Made by a program: the position numbers and the translations under genes. The notes under the pieces were generated by a model that searched no databases, had not been told where the DNA came from, and worked only from the letters and a program-made list of their open reading frames with translations. From assembly GCF_036373705.1 (NCBI RefSeq), contig NC_089856.1, positions 681,501 through 745,500 on the forward strand: DNA of 64,000 nucleotides, read 5' to 3'. This DNA comes from Amia ocellicauda. Lineage: Eukaryota > Chordata > Actinopteri > Amiiformes > Amiidae. Shown here piece by piece: positions 44,145 to 54,690 of this stretch (its first letter is position 1; the number at the start of each line of letters is the position of its first letter).

Positions 44145-44816
44145 ATTACAACAGCAAGAGGTCAATAAAGGAGGAAGTGAAATGGATAAAGGGCAAAAAT
44201 GAAAGTATCTTGGAAAACGAACAAGATGTGGCAAATGTTCTAAATTAGTATTTCCAACAGTACTTAAAGAAATGAGGGAAATTATTTATAGGCCGCTAAC
44301 TCAAATATTCCAAATGACACTTAGAACAGGGGATGTGACAACTGACTGGAACACAGCAAATGTCAAACCAATCCACAAGAAAGGGGACAAAACTGAGCCA
44401 GGAAATTACAGACCAATCAGTCTCACCTGCATCACCTGTAAAATGTTGGAGAAAATTATTAGACAGAAATTAGAGGAGCATCTTAATGAAAACCATATTC
44501 TTGGAGATAGTCAACATGGGTTTAGACGAGGCAGATCATGTCTTACTAATTTATTAGAATTTTTTGAACATGCAACTGCAGCTGTAGATCATGTGAAAGC
44601 ATATGATATGATATACTTAGATTTTCAAAAAGCTTTTGATAAGGTTCCACACCAAAGACTGATCCTCAGATTGGAAGCTGTAGGCATTCAGGGTAATGTA
44701 AGTAGATGGATTATGAACTGGTTGATGTCTAGGAAACAGAGGGTGTCGATTAGAGGAGTCACTTCTAACTGGAGTGAGGTTGTTAGTGGAGTTCCACAGG
44801 GATCAGTACTAGGGCC
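44145..44816 (+). mobile_element. CR1-like LINE copy 2: reverse-transcriptase fragment
   Basis: The plus strand encodes an endonuclease-RT linker (44145-44270) and then the RT from MREIIYRPLTQIFQMTLRTG through NYRPISLTCITCKMLEKII, HGFRRGRSCLTNLL, YLDFQKAFDKVPHQRLI and GVPQGSVLGP, where it stops abruptly in a TCTGTC repeat (44817). The FADD catalytic motif is not present. It overlaps copy 1 from about 44560 and supplies the RT part missing there. Confidence 0.85.
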
Positions 44817-44945
44817 TTTGTCTGTGTCTCTGTCTCTGTCCCTGTCTGCGTCTCTGTCCCTGTCTATCTGTCTCTGTGTTCCTGTCTGTGTCTCTGTCTC
44901 TGTCCCTGTCTGTCCCTGTCTATGTTTCTGCCTGCCTGTCAGCAT
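44817..44945. repeat. CTGTGTCTCTGTCTCTGTCC degenerate repeat
   Basis: A pyrimidine-rich tandem repeat directly at the break of the LINE. 44946-45365 shows nothing recognisable. Confidence 0.8.
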
Positions 44946-45365
44946 GTCACTCAGCCCTCAGCCTCTGATCCTCAATGTGGTTTTCAATGTGTGATGTGGT
45001 GAATAAAGTAACCAGCCTAAAACAATGAATTATGAATTGTTATTATTCAATTCATTATTACATATGAAAATACAAATCACATAGTACTGTTTAATTAATA
45101 CTAATGGTTTGCTTGCTTGATCAATTAACTAATGGCATTTGATTTGCCTTTGCATGACAGTGTCAGCCTCCCTGGCGTGCCTGAGCGCTGTGTGGTGCAT
45201 GTCAGGATATTATTAATGTGTTGTTCTTGTTGTTCTTATGTACAATTCCATCAGTAATTGGACACGATCAAAATGAAGTTTAATTTGCATAAGAAATCAG
45301 ATGTAACTGATATTCAGATGTCTCCAGGGCAACACTTTGGCCATCATGTTGGACCCGTGCCACCC

Positions 45366-48300
45366 CTGTGTGTGTGTGAGTGTGTGTGTCAGTGTGCAGT
45401 GTGTCAGTGTGTATTACTGTGTTAGTGTGTGTGTCAGTATGTCAGTGTGTATGTCAGTGTGCAGTGTATTCGTGTGTTACTGTGTCGTGTGTGTGTTACT
45501 GTGTCAGTGTGTGTGTCAGTGTGCAGTGTGTTAGTGTGTTACTCTGTCAGTGTGTGTGTGTTACTGTGTCAGTGTGTATTACTGTGTTAGTGTGTGTGTC
45601 AGTGTGTTACTGTGTCAGTGTGTGTCAGTCAGTGTGTTACTGTGTGTTACTGTGTCAGTATATCAGTATGTCAGTGTGTCAATGTGTGTGTCAGTGTGCA
45701 GTGTATTAGTGTGTTACTGTATCGTGTGTGTGTTACTGTGCCAGTGTGTGTTACTGTGTCAGTGTGTGTGTCAGTGTGCAGTGTGTTAGTGTGTTACTCT
45801 GTCAGTGTGTGTGTTACTGTGTCAGTGTGTATTACTGTGTTAGTGTGTGTGTCAGTGTGTTACTGTGTCAGTGTGTGTCAGTCAGTGTGTTACTGTGTCA
45901 GTATATCAGCATGTCAGTGTGTCAATGTGTGTGTCAGTGTGCAGTGTATTAGTGTGTTACTGTATCGTGTGTGTGTTACTGTGTCAGTGTGTGTTACTGT
46001 GTCAGTGTGTGTGTCAGTGTGCAGTGTGTTAGTGTGTTACTCTGTCAGTGTGTGTGTTACTGTGTCAGTGTGTATTACTGTGTTAGTGTGTGTGTTACTG
46101 TGTCAGTCAGTGTGTTACTGTGTCAGTATATCAGTATGTCAGTGTGTCAATGTGTGTGTCAGTGTGCAGTGTATTAGTGTGTTACTGCATCGTGTGTGTG
46201 TTACTGTGTCAGTGTGTGTTACTGAGTCAGTGTGTGTGTTAGTGTGTTACTCTGTCAGTGTGTGTGTTACTGTGTCAGTGTGTATTACTGTGTTAGTGTG
46301 TGTGTCAGTGTGTTACTGTGTCAGTGTGTATTACTGTGTTAGTGTGTGTGTCAGTGTGTTACTGTGTGTTACTGTGTCAGTATGTCAGTGTGTGTGTCAG
46401 TGTGCAGTGTATTCGTGTGTTACTGTGTCGTGTGTGTGTTACTGTGTCAGTGTGTGTGTCAGTGTGCAGTGTGTTAGTGTGTTACTCTGTCAGTGTGTGT
46501 GTGTTACTGTGTCAGTGTGTATTACTGTGTTAGTGTGTGTGTCAGTGTGTTACTGTGTCAGTATGTCAGTGTGTGTGTCAGTGTGCAGTGTATTCGTGTG
46601 TTACTGTGTCGTGTGTGTGTTACTGTGTCAGTGTGTGTCAGTGTGCAGTGTGTTAGTGTGTTACTCTGTCAGTGTGTGTGTTACTGTGTCAGTGTGTATT
46701 ACTGTGTTAGTGTGTGTGTCAGTGTGTTACTGTGTGTTACTGTGTCAGTATGTCAGTGTGTGTGTCAGTGTGCAGTGTATTCGTGTGTTACTGTGTCGTG
46801 TGTGTGTTACTGTGTCAGTGTGTGTGTCAGTGTGCAGTGTGTTAGTGTGTTACTCTGTCAGTGTGTGTGTTACTGTGTCAGTGTGTATTACTGTGTTAGT
46901 GTGTGTGTCAGTGTGTTACTGTGTCGTGTGTGTGTTACTGTGTCAGTGTGTATTACTGTGTTAGTGTGTGTGTCAGTGTGTTACTGTGTCGTGTGTGTGT
47001 TACTGTGTCAGTGTGTGTGTCAGTGTGCAGTGTGTTAGTGTGTTACTCTGTCAGTGTGTGTGTTACTGTGTCAGTGTGTATTACTGTGTTAGTGTGTGTG
47101 TCAGTGTGTTACTGTGTCGTGTGTGTGTTACTGTGTCAGTGTGTGTGTCAGTGTGCAGTGTGTTAGTGTGTTACTCTGTCAGTGTGTGTTACTGTGTCAG
47201 TGTGTATTACTGTGTTAGTGTGTGTGTCAGTATGTCAGTGTGTGTGTCAGTGTGCAGTGTATTCGTGTGTTACTGTGTCGTGTGTGTGTTACTGTGTCAG
47301 TGTGCAGTGTGTTAGTGTGTTACTCTGTCAGTGTGTGTGTTACTGTGTCAGTGTGTATTACTGTGTTAGTGTGTGTGTCAGTGTGTTACTGTGTGTTACT
47401 GTGTCAGTATGTCAGTGTGTGTGTCAGTGTGCAGTGTGTTACTCTGTCAGTGTGTGTGTTACTGTGTCAGTGTGTATTACTGTGTTAGTGTGTGTGTCAG
47501 TGTGTTACTGTGTGTTACTGTGTCAGTATGTCAGTGTGTGTGTCAGTGTGCAGTGTATTCGTGTGTTACTGTGTCGTGTGTGTGTTACTGTGTCAGTGTG
47601 TGTGTCAGTGTGCAGTGTGTTAGTGTGTTACTCTGTCAGTGTGTGTGTTACTGTGTCAGTGTGTATTACTGTGTTAGTGTGTGTGTCAGTGTGTTACTGT
47701 GTCGTGTGTGTGTTACTGTGTCAGTGTGTATTACTGTGTTAGTGTGTGTGTCAGTGTGTTACTGTGTCGTGTGTGTGTTACTGTGTCAGTGTGTGTGTCA
47801 GTGTGCAGTGTGTTAGTGTGTTACTGTATCGTGTGTGTGTTACTGTGTCAGTGTGTGTTACTGTGTCAGTGTGTGTGTCAGTGTGCAGTGTGTTAGTGTG
47901 TTACTCTGTCAGTGTGTGTGTTACTGTGTCAGTGTGTATTACTGTGTTAGTGTGTGTGTTACTGTGTCAGTCAGTGTGTTACTGTGTCAGTATATCAGTA
48001 TGTCAGTGTGTCAATGTGTGTGTCAGTGTGCAGTGTATTAGTGTGTTACTGCATCGTGTGTGTGTTACTGTGTCAGTGTGTGTTACTGAGTCAGTGTGTG
48101 TGTTAGTGTGTTACTCTGTCAGTGTGTGTGTTACTGTGTCAGTGTGTATTACTGTGTTAGTGTGTGTGTCAGTGTGTTACTGTGTCAGTGTGTATTACTG
48201 TGTTAGTGTGTGTGTCAGTGTGTTACTGTGTGTTACTGTGTCAGTATGTCAGTGTGTGTGTCAGTGTGCAGTGTGTTAGTGTGTTACTCTGTCAGTGTGT

Positions 48301-50795
48301 GTGTTACTGTGTCAGTGTGTATTACTGTGTTAGTGTGTGTGTCAGTGTGTTACTGTGTCGTGTGTGTGTTACTGTGTCAGTGTGTGTGTCAGTGTGCAGT
48401 GTGTTAGTGTGTTACTCTGTCAGTGTGTGTGTTACTGTGTCAGTGTGTATTACTGTGTTAGTGTGTGTGTCAGTATGTCAGTGTGTGTGTCAGTGTGCAG
48501 TGTATTCGTGTGTTACTGTGTCGTGTGTGTGTTACTGTGTCAGTGTGCAGTGTGTTAGTGTGTTACTCTGTCAGTGTGTGTGTTACTGTGTCAGTGTGTA
48601 TTACTGTGTTAGTGTGTGTGTCAGTGTGTTACTGTGTGTTACTGTGTCAGTATGTCAGTGTGTGTGTCAGTGTGCAGTGTGTTACTCTGTCAGTGTGTGT
48701 GTTACTGTGTCAGTGTGTATTACTGTGTTAGTGTGTGTGTCAGTGTGTTACTGTGTCGTGTGTGTGTTACTGTGTCAGTGTGTATTACTGTGTTAGTGTG
48801 TGTGTCAGTGTGTTACTGTGTCGTGTGTGTGTTACTGTGTCAGTGTGTGTGTCAGTGTGCAGTGTGTTAGTGTGTTACTCTGTCAGTGTGTGTGTTACTG
48901 TGTCAGTGTGTATTACTGTGTTAGTGTGTGTGTCAGTGTGTTACTGTGTGTTACTGTGTCAGTATGTCAGTGTGTGTGTCAGTGTGCAGTGTGTTACTCT
49001 GTCAGTGTGTGTGTTACTGTGTCAGTGTGTATTACTGTGTTAGTGTGTGTGTCAGTGTGTTACTGTGTGTCAGTGTGCAGTGTATTCGTGTGTTACTGTG
49101 TCGTGTGTGTGTTACTGTGTCAGTGTGTGTGTCAGTGTGCAGTGTGTTACTCTGTCAGTGTGTGTGTTACTGTGTCAGTGTGTATTACTGTGTTAGTGTG
49201 TGTGTCAGTGTGTTACTGTGTCGTGTGTGTGTTACTGTGTCAGTGTGTATTACTGTGTTAGTGTGTGTGTCAGTGTGTTACTGTGTCGTGTGTGTGTTAC
49301 TGTGTCAGTGTGTGTGTCAGTGTGCAGTGTGTTAGTGTGTTACTCTGTCAGTGTGTGTGTTACTGTGTCAGTGTGTATTACTGTGTTAGTGTGTGTGTCA
49401 GTGTGTTACTGTGTCGTGTGTGTGTTACTGTGTCAGTGTGTGTGTCAGTGTGCAGTGTGTTAGTGTGTTACTCTGTCAGTGTGTGTGTTACTGTGTCAGT
49501 GTGTATTACTGTGTTAGTGTGTGTGTCAGTATGTCAGTGTGTGTGTCAGTGTGCAGTGTATTCGTGTGTTACTGTGTCGTGTGTGTGTTACTGTGTCAGT
49601 GTGCAGTGTGTTAGTGTGTTACTCTGTCAGTGTGTGTGTTACTGTGTCAGTGTGTATTACTGTGTTAGTGTGTGTGTCAGTGTGTTACTGTGTGTTACTG
49701 TGTCAGTATGTCAGTGTGTGTGTCAGTGTGCAGTGTGTTACTCTGTCAGTGTGTGTGTTACTGTGTCAGTGTGTATTACTGTGTTAGTGTGTGTGTCAGT
49801 GTGTTACTGTGTGTTACTGTGTCAGTATGTCAGTGTGTGTGTCAGTGTGCAGTGTATTCGTGTGTTACTGTGTCGTGTGTGTGTTACTGTGTCGTGTGTG
49901 TGTTACTGTGGCAGTGTGTATTACTGTGTTAGTGTGTGTGTCAGTGTGTTACTGTGTCGTGTGTGTGTTACTGTGTCGTGTGTGTGTTACTGTGGCAGTG
50001 TGTATTACTGTGTTAGTGTGTGTGTCAGTGTGTTACTGTGTCGTGTGTGTGTTACTGTGTCAGTGTGTATTACTGTGTTAGTGTGTGTGTCAGTGTGTTA
50101 CTGTGTCGTGTGTGTGTTACTGTGTCAGTGTGTATTACTGTGTTAGTGTGTGTGTCAGTGTGTTACTGTGTCGTGTGTGTGTTACTGTGTCAGTGTGCAG
50201 TGTGTTAGTGTGTTACTCTGTCAGTGTGTGTGTTACTGTGTCAGTGTGTATTACTGTGTTAGTGTGTGTGTCAGTGTGTTACTGTGTGTTACTGTGTCAG
50301 TATGTCAGTGTGTGTGTCAGTGTGCAGTGTGTTACTCTGTCAGTGTGTGTGTTACTGTGTCAGTGTGTATTACTGTGTTAGTGTGTGTGTCAGTGTGTTA
50401 CTGTGTGTTACTGTGTCAGTATGTCAGTGTGTGTGTCAGTGTGCAGTGTATTCGTGTGTTACTGTGTCGTGTGTGTGTTACTGTGTCGTGTGTGTGTTAC
50501 TGTGGCAGTGTGTATTACTGTGTTAGTGTGTGTGTCAGTGTGTTACTGTGTCGTGTGTGTGTTACTGTGTCGTGTGTGTGTTACTGTGGCAGTGTGTATT
50601 ACTGTGTTAGTGTGTGTGTCAGTGTGTTACTGTGTCGTGTGTGTGTTACTGTGTCAGTGTGTATTACTGTGTTAGTGTGTGTGTCAGTGTGTTACTGTGT
50701 CGTGTGTGTGTTACTGTGTCAGTGTGTATTACTGTGTTAGTGTGTGTGTCAGTGTGTTACTGTGTCGTGTGTGTGTTACTGTGTCAGTGTGTCAA
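45366..50795. repeat. 5.4-kb GTGTCAGTGTGTTACTGTGT satellite-like array with higher-order structure
   Basis: Short modules (GTGTCAGT, GTGTTACT, GTGTATTACTGTGTTAGT, GTGCAGTGTGTTAGT, GTGTCGTGTGT) are shuffled into larger blocks that recur almost unchanged. Identical stretches are offset by 1864 bp (45971 to 47835), 1243 bp (47222 to 48465), 1056 bp (48465 to 49521) and 594 bp (49672 to 50266). All plus-strand frames are nearly stop-free, giving spurious Cys/Val/Ser-rich frames of up to 456 codons. Confidence 0.95.
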
Positions 50796-51115
50796 TCAGT
50801 ACTCACTGCTCTCGACACGGAAGCATCCGAGGCGCGCGGGACACGTGCAGCAGGACGGTGCCGATCTCTTGCTCTGCGCGGCTCCCGCAGCTCAGCTGCA
50901 CAGCAAACACAGCTGCAGGGTGCAGAGACTGCGGACGGGCGACGGGACACTAACAGGCAACTAAACCCGCACCCGGAAGCAGCGCAGACGCGATGGCGGC
51001 GTGTCTCTGGTCTTTTCCTGTCAGTTCAAGAGCGCAACAGTCGCCACCGCTGTGCGTGCACAGCGCCGCTCCTCTCCGAGCATCGCAATCAAACCCGCTG
51101 CGTCTTTCCTGGTAG
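50796..51115. promoter_or_regulatory. CpG-rich segment, candidate first exon or promoter of an unidentified transcript
   Basis: 320 bp of CpG-dense DNA between the array and rln3. On the minus strand a good donor (GAGAGCA|GTGAGTAC) lies near 50805, preceded by ATGCTTCCG. On the plus strand ATGGCGGCG at about 50993 opens a 41-codon frame. Either direction is possible, and no partner exon was recognised. Confidence 0.35.
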
Positions 51116-51478
51116 TACTGTAGTAGTGTGTGTGTGTGTACACTGATACTGTGACTTTATAAATAAAATGAACCAGTTTTGTACCGAGGTTTTACACCCA
51201 AATCATCCTAAAGTCCTACACACTGTTATTCTTGAGTAGTGTTACTGTGTTTATAGAAAAATACAATATACTGACTGTCTATTGTTTCATATTAATACAG
51301 CCCCCTAACATGCTAACTTGACAGGAAGGCTGTAAATGCAGAATGACCCCCCAGCACACAACCATCGAAACCCCAACACACTCAGAGCACAACTGAGACA
51401 GAGGAGGAAGACCTGACACACCTACACACAACACACTAACATACACACAGAAACACAGCAGGTAATGCAAAACCAGTG

Positions 51479-51484
51479 TTTATT
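51479..51484 (-). terminator. rln3 copy A poly(A) signal AATAAA
   Basis: A minus-strand AATAAA 79-84 bp after the stop codon. It is conserved in copy B at 57840-57845. Confidence 0.7.
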
Positions 51485-51562
51485 AAAATACTGCAGAAAC
51501 ATCTCACACATACAGCATACAGCTCTGGAGCAGTGTGTCCTCAGTGCGTCCTCAGTGCGTCC

Positions 51563-52222
51563 TCAGCACAGGGAGCTGATCTCACTCTTGCTGCAGCCCC
51601 ACTTGCAGCAGGCGTTGGAGAGGCCCACCACCACGTCCCGCCCCTTCCTGTCCGCGCTGCGCAGCACCTGCAGCACCTCCTCGGACAGGGCGGAGCGGGA
51701 CGGCCTCTCGAACCCAAGCCCTGCACCCCCCGCACCGGCCCCGGCCGCAGCGCGACCCGTCCAGCCTGGGGCCTCCAACTCGGGCAGCTCAGCATAGGGA
51801 AGTCCGGGGATGGAATCTGGGCTCCAGCTGTCAGAGGCCTCTGGGACGTCAGGGGAGAAAGAGTCCAACGACAGATCAGCTGAAGAGAGAGAGGGGTGGA
51901 GGGATAGAGAGTGAGACGGATGTGTCAGTCAGTGTCAGTCAGTTTGTCAGTCAGTGAATCAGTGTGTCATTCAGTGTGTCAGTCACTTTGTTCAGTCGGT
52001 GTGTCATTAAGTCAGCGTGTCAGTCAGTGCGTCAGAGTGTCCTTGCTCACCGCTGCCCCTGGTGGTCCGTCTCCAGCGCGACCCCCCGCAGGTGAAGATG
52101 ACCGCGCGGATGAACTCGCGGCCGCACAGCTTGACGCCGTACGAGGGCGGTGGGCGTTCGGAGCCCAGGGCCCCCCCCAGGGCCAGCCCCAGAACACAGA
52201 GCAGCAGCAGCGGTCTGGACAT
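51563..52222 (-). CDS. rln3: Relaxin-3 preproprotein, copy A
   Basis: Two exons, 52051-52222 (172 bp, ATG at 52220-52222) and 51563-51879 (317 bp, stop TGA at 51563-51565), joined by a phase-1 intron as in other insulin/relaxin genes; 162 residues. A hydrophobic signal peptide (1-20) precedes the B chain, which contains YGVKLCGREFIRAVIFTCGG with the receptor-binding RxxxRxxI pattern (Arg35, Arg39, Ile42) and Cys33/45. The C-peptide is Pro/Ser/Ala-rich. A RKGR cleavage site (135-138) precedes the A chain with CCKWGCSKSEISSLC (148-162), matching the conserved vertebrate relaxin-3 C-terminus. Relaxin-3 is a secreted neuropeptide acting on RXFP3-type receptors. A TATA box lies at 52367-52374. The protein is identical to copy B. 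Confidence 0.96.
51917..52040. repeat. GTCAGTCAGT short tandem repeat in rln3 A intron
   Basis: Degenerate CAGT-type units inside the single rln3 intron, also present in copy B (58289-58412). Confidence 0.75.
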
Positions 52223-52366
52223 CACGGCCAGAGAGAGAGGGAGGACGGAGCTGGAGCGAGGGAACGAGTGCAGGAGAGGAATCGAGCAGCGGATCGGTGG
52301 TGAGTGATTCTCCCAGCACAGTGGAGGAGAGGAGCGCTGTGGTCCTCTCTGCCCTGCCTGCAGGCG

Positions 52367-52374
52367 TATTTATA
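52367..52374 (-). promoter_or_regulatory. rln3 copy A TATA box
   Basis: A minus-strand TATAAATA 145 bp upstream of the start codon. Copy B has the same box at 58775-58782 but at a greater distance because of insertions in its 5'UTR region. Confidence 0.65.
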
Positions 52375-52554
52375 CCCCCGGAACGCCCAGCCAGGCACGA
52401 CACGGAGCGAGAGAGCGAGGGGGAGATGGAGAGATAGTGGGGACAGCAGATAGCGCCAGAGAGACCTTTGCAGAGACGATGTCATGAGCAGGAGAGACGC
52501 AAGCAGAGAGGTGTCAGGAGCACTAATCTGATCACCAGTGACCTTTCCACACTG

Positions 52555-52557
<3 letters not shown>

Positions 52558-52581
<24 letters not shown>
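52558..52581. repeat. (CA)n microsatellite in rln3 A upstream region
   Basis: About 12 CA units, shorter in copy B (58974-58993). Confidence 0.8.
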
Positions 52582-52585
<4 letters not shown>

Positions 52586-52924
52586 TCAGGGTCAGAGATG
52601 TCCTCAATCTCTCTGTGTTCAGCATCATTGTCAGAACTATACACAATTGTATCTAGTGTGCACTAGAGTCCAGTATAGAGGGGTGTAGTTTTGTTTCAGA
52701 TTTGGGGGGGTGCTGTCAATACTGGGGGGAGATGCGTCCCCTACGCCTATGGAGCTGAGCAATCAATACTGGGAGGGACAATTTAATGTTCCCCTCTGAA
52801 CGTACAGCCCCCCATCCACTCCCAACCACACTACAGCACAAGACAGATAGACAGACAAACTGTATTAATCCTGTAAACAAACTCATTCGTCAGCCACAGC
52901 ATAACACCACACCACACGATAAAC

Positions 52925-53935
52925 ACGAAATAACACAGTCCTACTGTAACAGCACTGTTACTACAACACAGTCCTACTGTAACAGCACTGTTACTACAAC
53001 ACAGCCCTACTGTAACAGCACCGTTACTACAACACAGCCCCCTACTGTAACAGCATTGTTACTACAACACAGTCCTACTGTAACAGCACCGTTACTACAA
53101 CACAGCCCCCTACTGTAACAGCACTGTTACTACAACACAGCCCCCTACTGTAACAGCACCGTTACTACAACACAGCCCTACTATAACAGCACTGTTACTA
53201 CAACACAGCCCCCTACTGTAACAGCACTGTTACTACAACACAGCCCTACTGTAACAGCACTGTTACTACAACACAGCCCTACTATAACAGCACCGTTACT
53301 ACAACACAGCCCCCTACCGTAACAGCACCGTTACTACAACACAGCCCTACCGTAACAGCACCGTTACTACAACACAGCCCCCTACTGTAACAGCACAATT
53401 ACTATAACACAGCCCTACAGTAACAGCACTGTTACTACAACACAGCTCTACCGTAACAGCACTGTTACTACAACACAGCCCCCTACTGTAACAGCACTGT
53501 TACTACAACACAGCCCCCTACTGTAACAGCACTGTGACTACAACACAGCCCCCTACTGTAACAGCACCGTTACTACAACACAGCCCCCTACTGTAACAGC
53601 ACTGTTACTACAACACAGCCCCCTACTGTAACAGCACTGAGACTACAACACAGCCCCCTACTGTAACAGCACCGTTACTACAACACAGCCCCCTACTGTA
53701 ACAGCACAATTACTATAACACAGCCCTACAGTAACAGCACTGTTACTACAACACAGCTCTACTGTAACAGCACCGTTACTACAACACAGCCCCCTACTGT
53801 AACAGCACTGTGACTACAACACAGCCCTACTGTAACAGCACTGTGACTACAACACAGCCCCCTACTGTAACAGCACTGTTACTACAACACAGCCCCCTAC
53901 TGTAACAGCACTGTTACTACAGCCCCCTATAGTGA
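52925..53935. repeat. 33-36 bp minisatellite with palindromic GTAACAGCACTGTTAC core
   Basis: About 28 units of CCTACTGTAACAGCACTGTTAC plus TACAACACAGCC. The core GTAACAG-CA-CTGTTAC is a perfect inverted repeat that can form a hairpin. The array ends in a tail GTGACAGGAATGTTATATTG...TTGTTGCAACTGACCC (to 53973) that also follows the related units at 62.4 kb. Confidence 0.95.
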
Positions 53936-54059
53936 CAGGAATGTTATATTGCAATATTGTTGCAACTGACCCCTATTGTAGCAGGACTGTCTCAAATTCA
54001 AATGTCGGTCAGTGTATTAGTCAGTCAGTCAGTCAGTCAGTGTGTCGGTCAGTGTATTA

Positions 54060-54215
54060 GTCAGTCAGTTGGTGTGTCAGACCTGTAGCGGGAAGTGTCC
54101 TTCTTTGCTCTGTACAGACGGCTGTTTTTGGGATTGGGGACTTGCTGATCGGCAAACACATGGGAAAGACTCCCCCACACGAGGAGACAAGTGCATTGAA
54201 CACAGCAGAACACAC
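54060..54215 (-). pseudogene. Displaced, partial copy of the il27ra Box1 exon
   Basis: The minus strand reads VPNPKNSRLYRAKKDTS, matching the il27ra exon at 19982-20078 ([17 protein letters not shown]), and homology continues into both flanking introns (19940-20175). Relative to il27ra about 60 bp around the splice acceptor are deleted, so it cannot be spliced as in the parent. It lies between the two rln3 copies. CAGT-type repeats at 53995-54075 resemble those beside the parental exon. Confidence 0.7.
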
Positions 54216-54690
54216 TGCTGTGCCTTTCTTTTGGGAGCTGGAGTGGGCCCCGTCTCGGACGCTGCTCTTCTTATGCTCGGGCAGAAACCCTCGCACGGAC
54301 GACCACTGCTGGGGTGATGTCAGCCACCACCCGTCTCTTCCGGCTTCGTCATTGTAGCCGGGTTGCTGCCGGTTCAAACAAACAGGAACTTTTATTGAAC
54401 ACAGTGCTCTGCCCTGCCAGAGCGACACTCCTCAATAAAGCACCCCTCTCTCACACACTGCCCTGCCCTGCACTGAACTGTACTCTACTGGAACTGGATG
54501 TCGCACTGACTCGCTCGTGCTGGAACCAGGCAGCCCTATTTAAGCCCTGTGGTCCCATGACTAGCTCCCCCAATCACAGCGCCCCCCGTGTTCCTGGTTA
54601 CGTTCTGACTGCGTTCTGTCTTCATTGCTAACAGCATCAGCTTCTGTCTTTATTAACAAATTAAGCTTGTCTTTCATTGCTCGAATTTTA
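54216..54690. other. Spacer, nothing recognised
   Basis: No convincing gene. It is CCCTGCC-rich near 54410-54480 and ends at the truncated gypsy element. Confidence 0.4.

Larger units (their letters stand above)
51236..52800. repeat. Segmental duplication block A (contains rln3 copy A)
   Basis: Matches 57597-59203 in direct orientation at well above 95% identity, with a few small insertions. It spans the whole rln3 gene with its promoter and poly(A) region. Confidence 0.9.

Noticed and set aside
45594-46964. 456-codon plus-strand open frame rich in Cys, Val and Ser
   Set aside because: It lies inside the GTGTCAGT-type array, where all plus-strand frames lack stops. It is compositional, without homology or splice context.
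42536-53935. CRISPR-like arrays
   Set aside because: Repeats are contiguous, without unique spacers, in a vertebrate genome. They are minisatellites.
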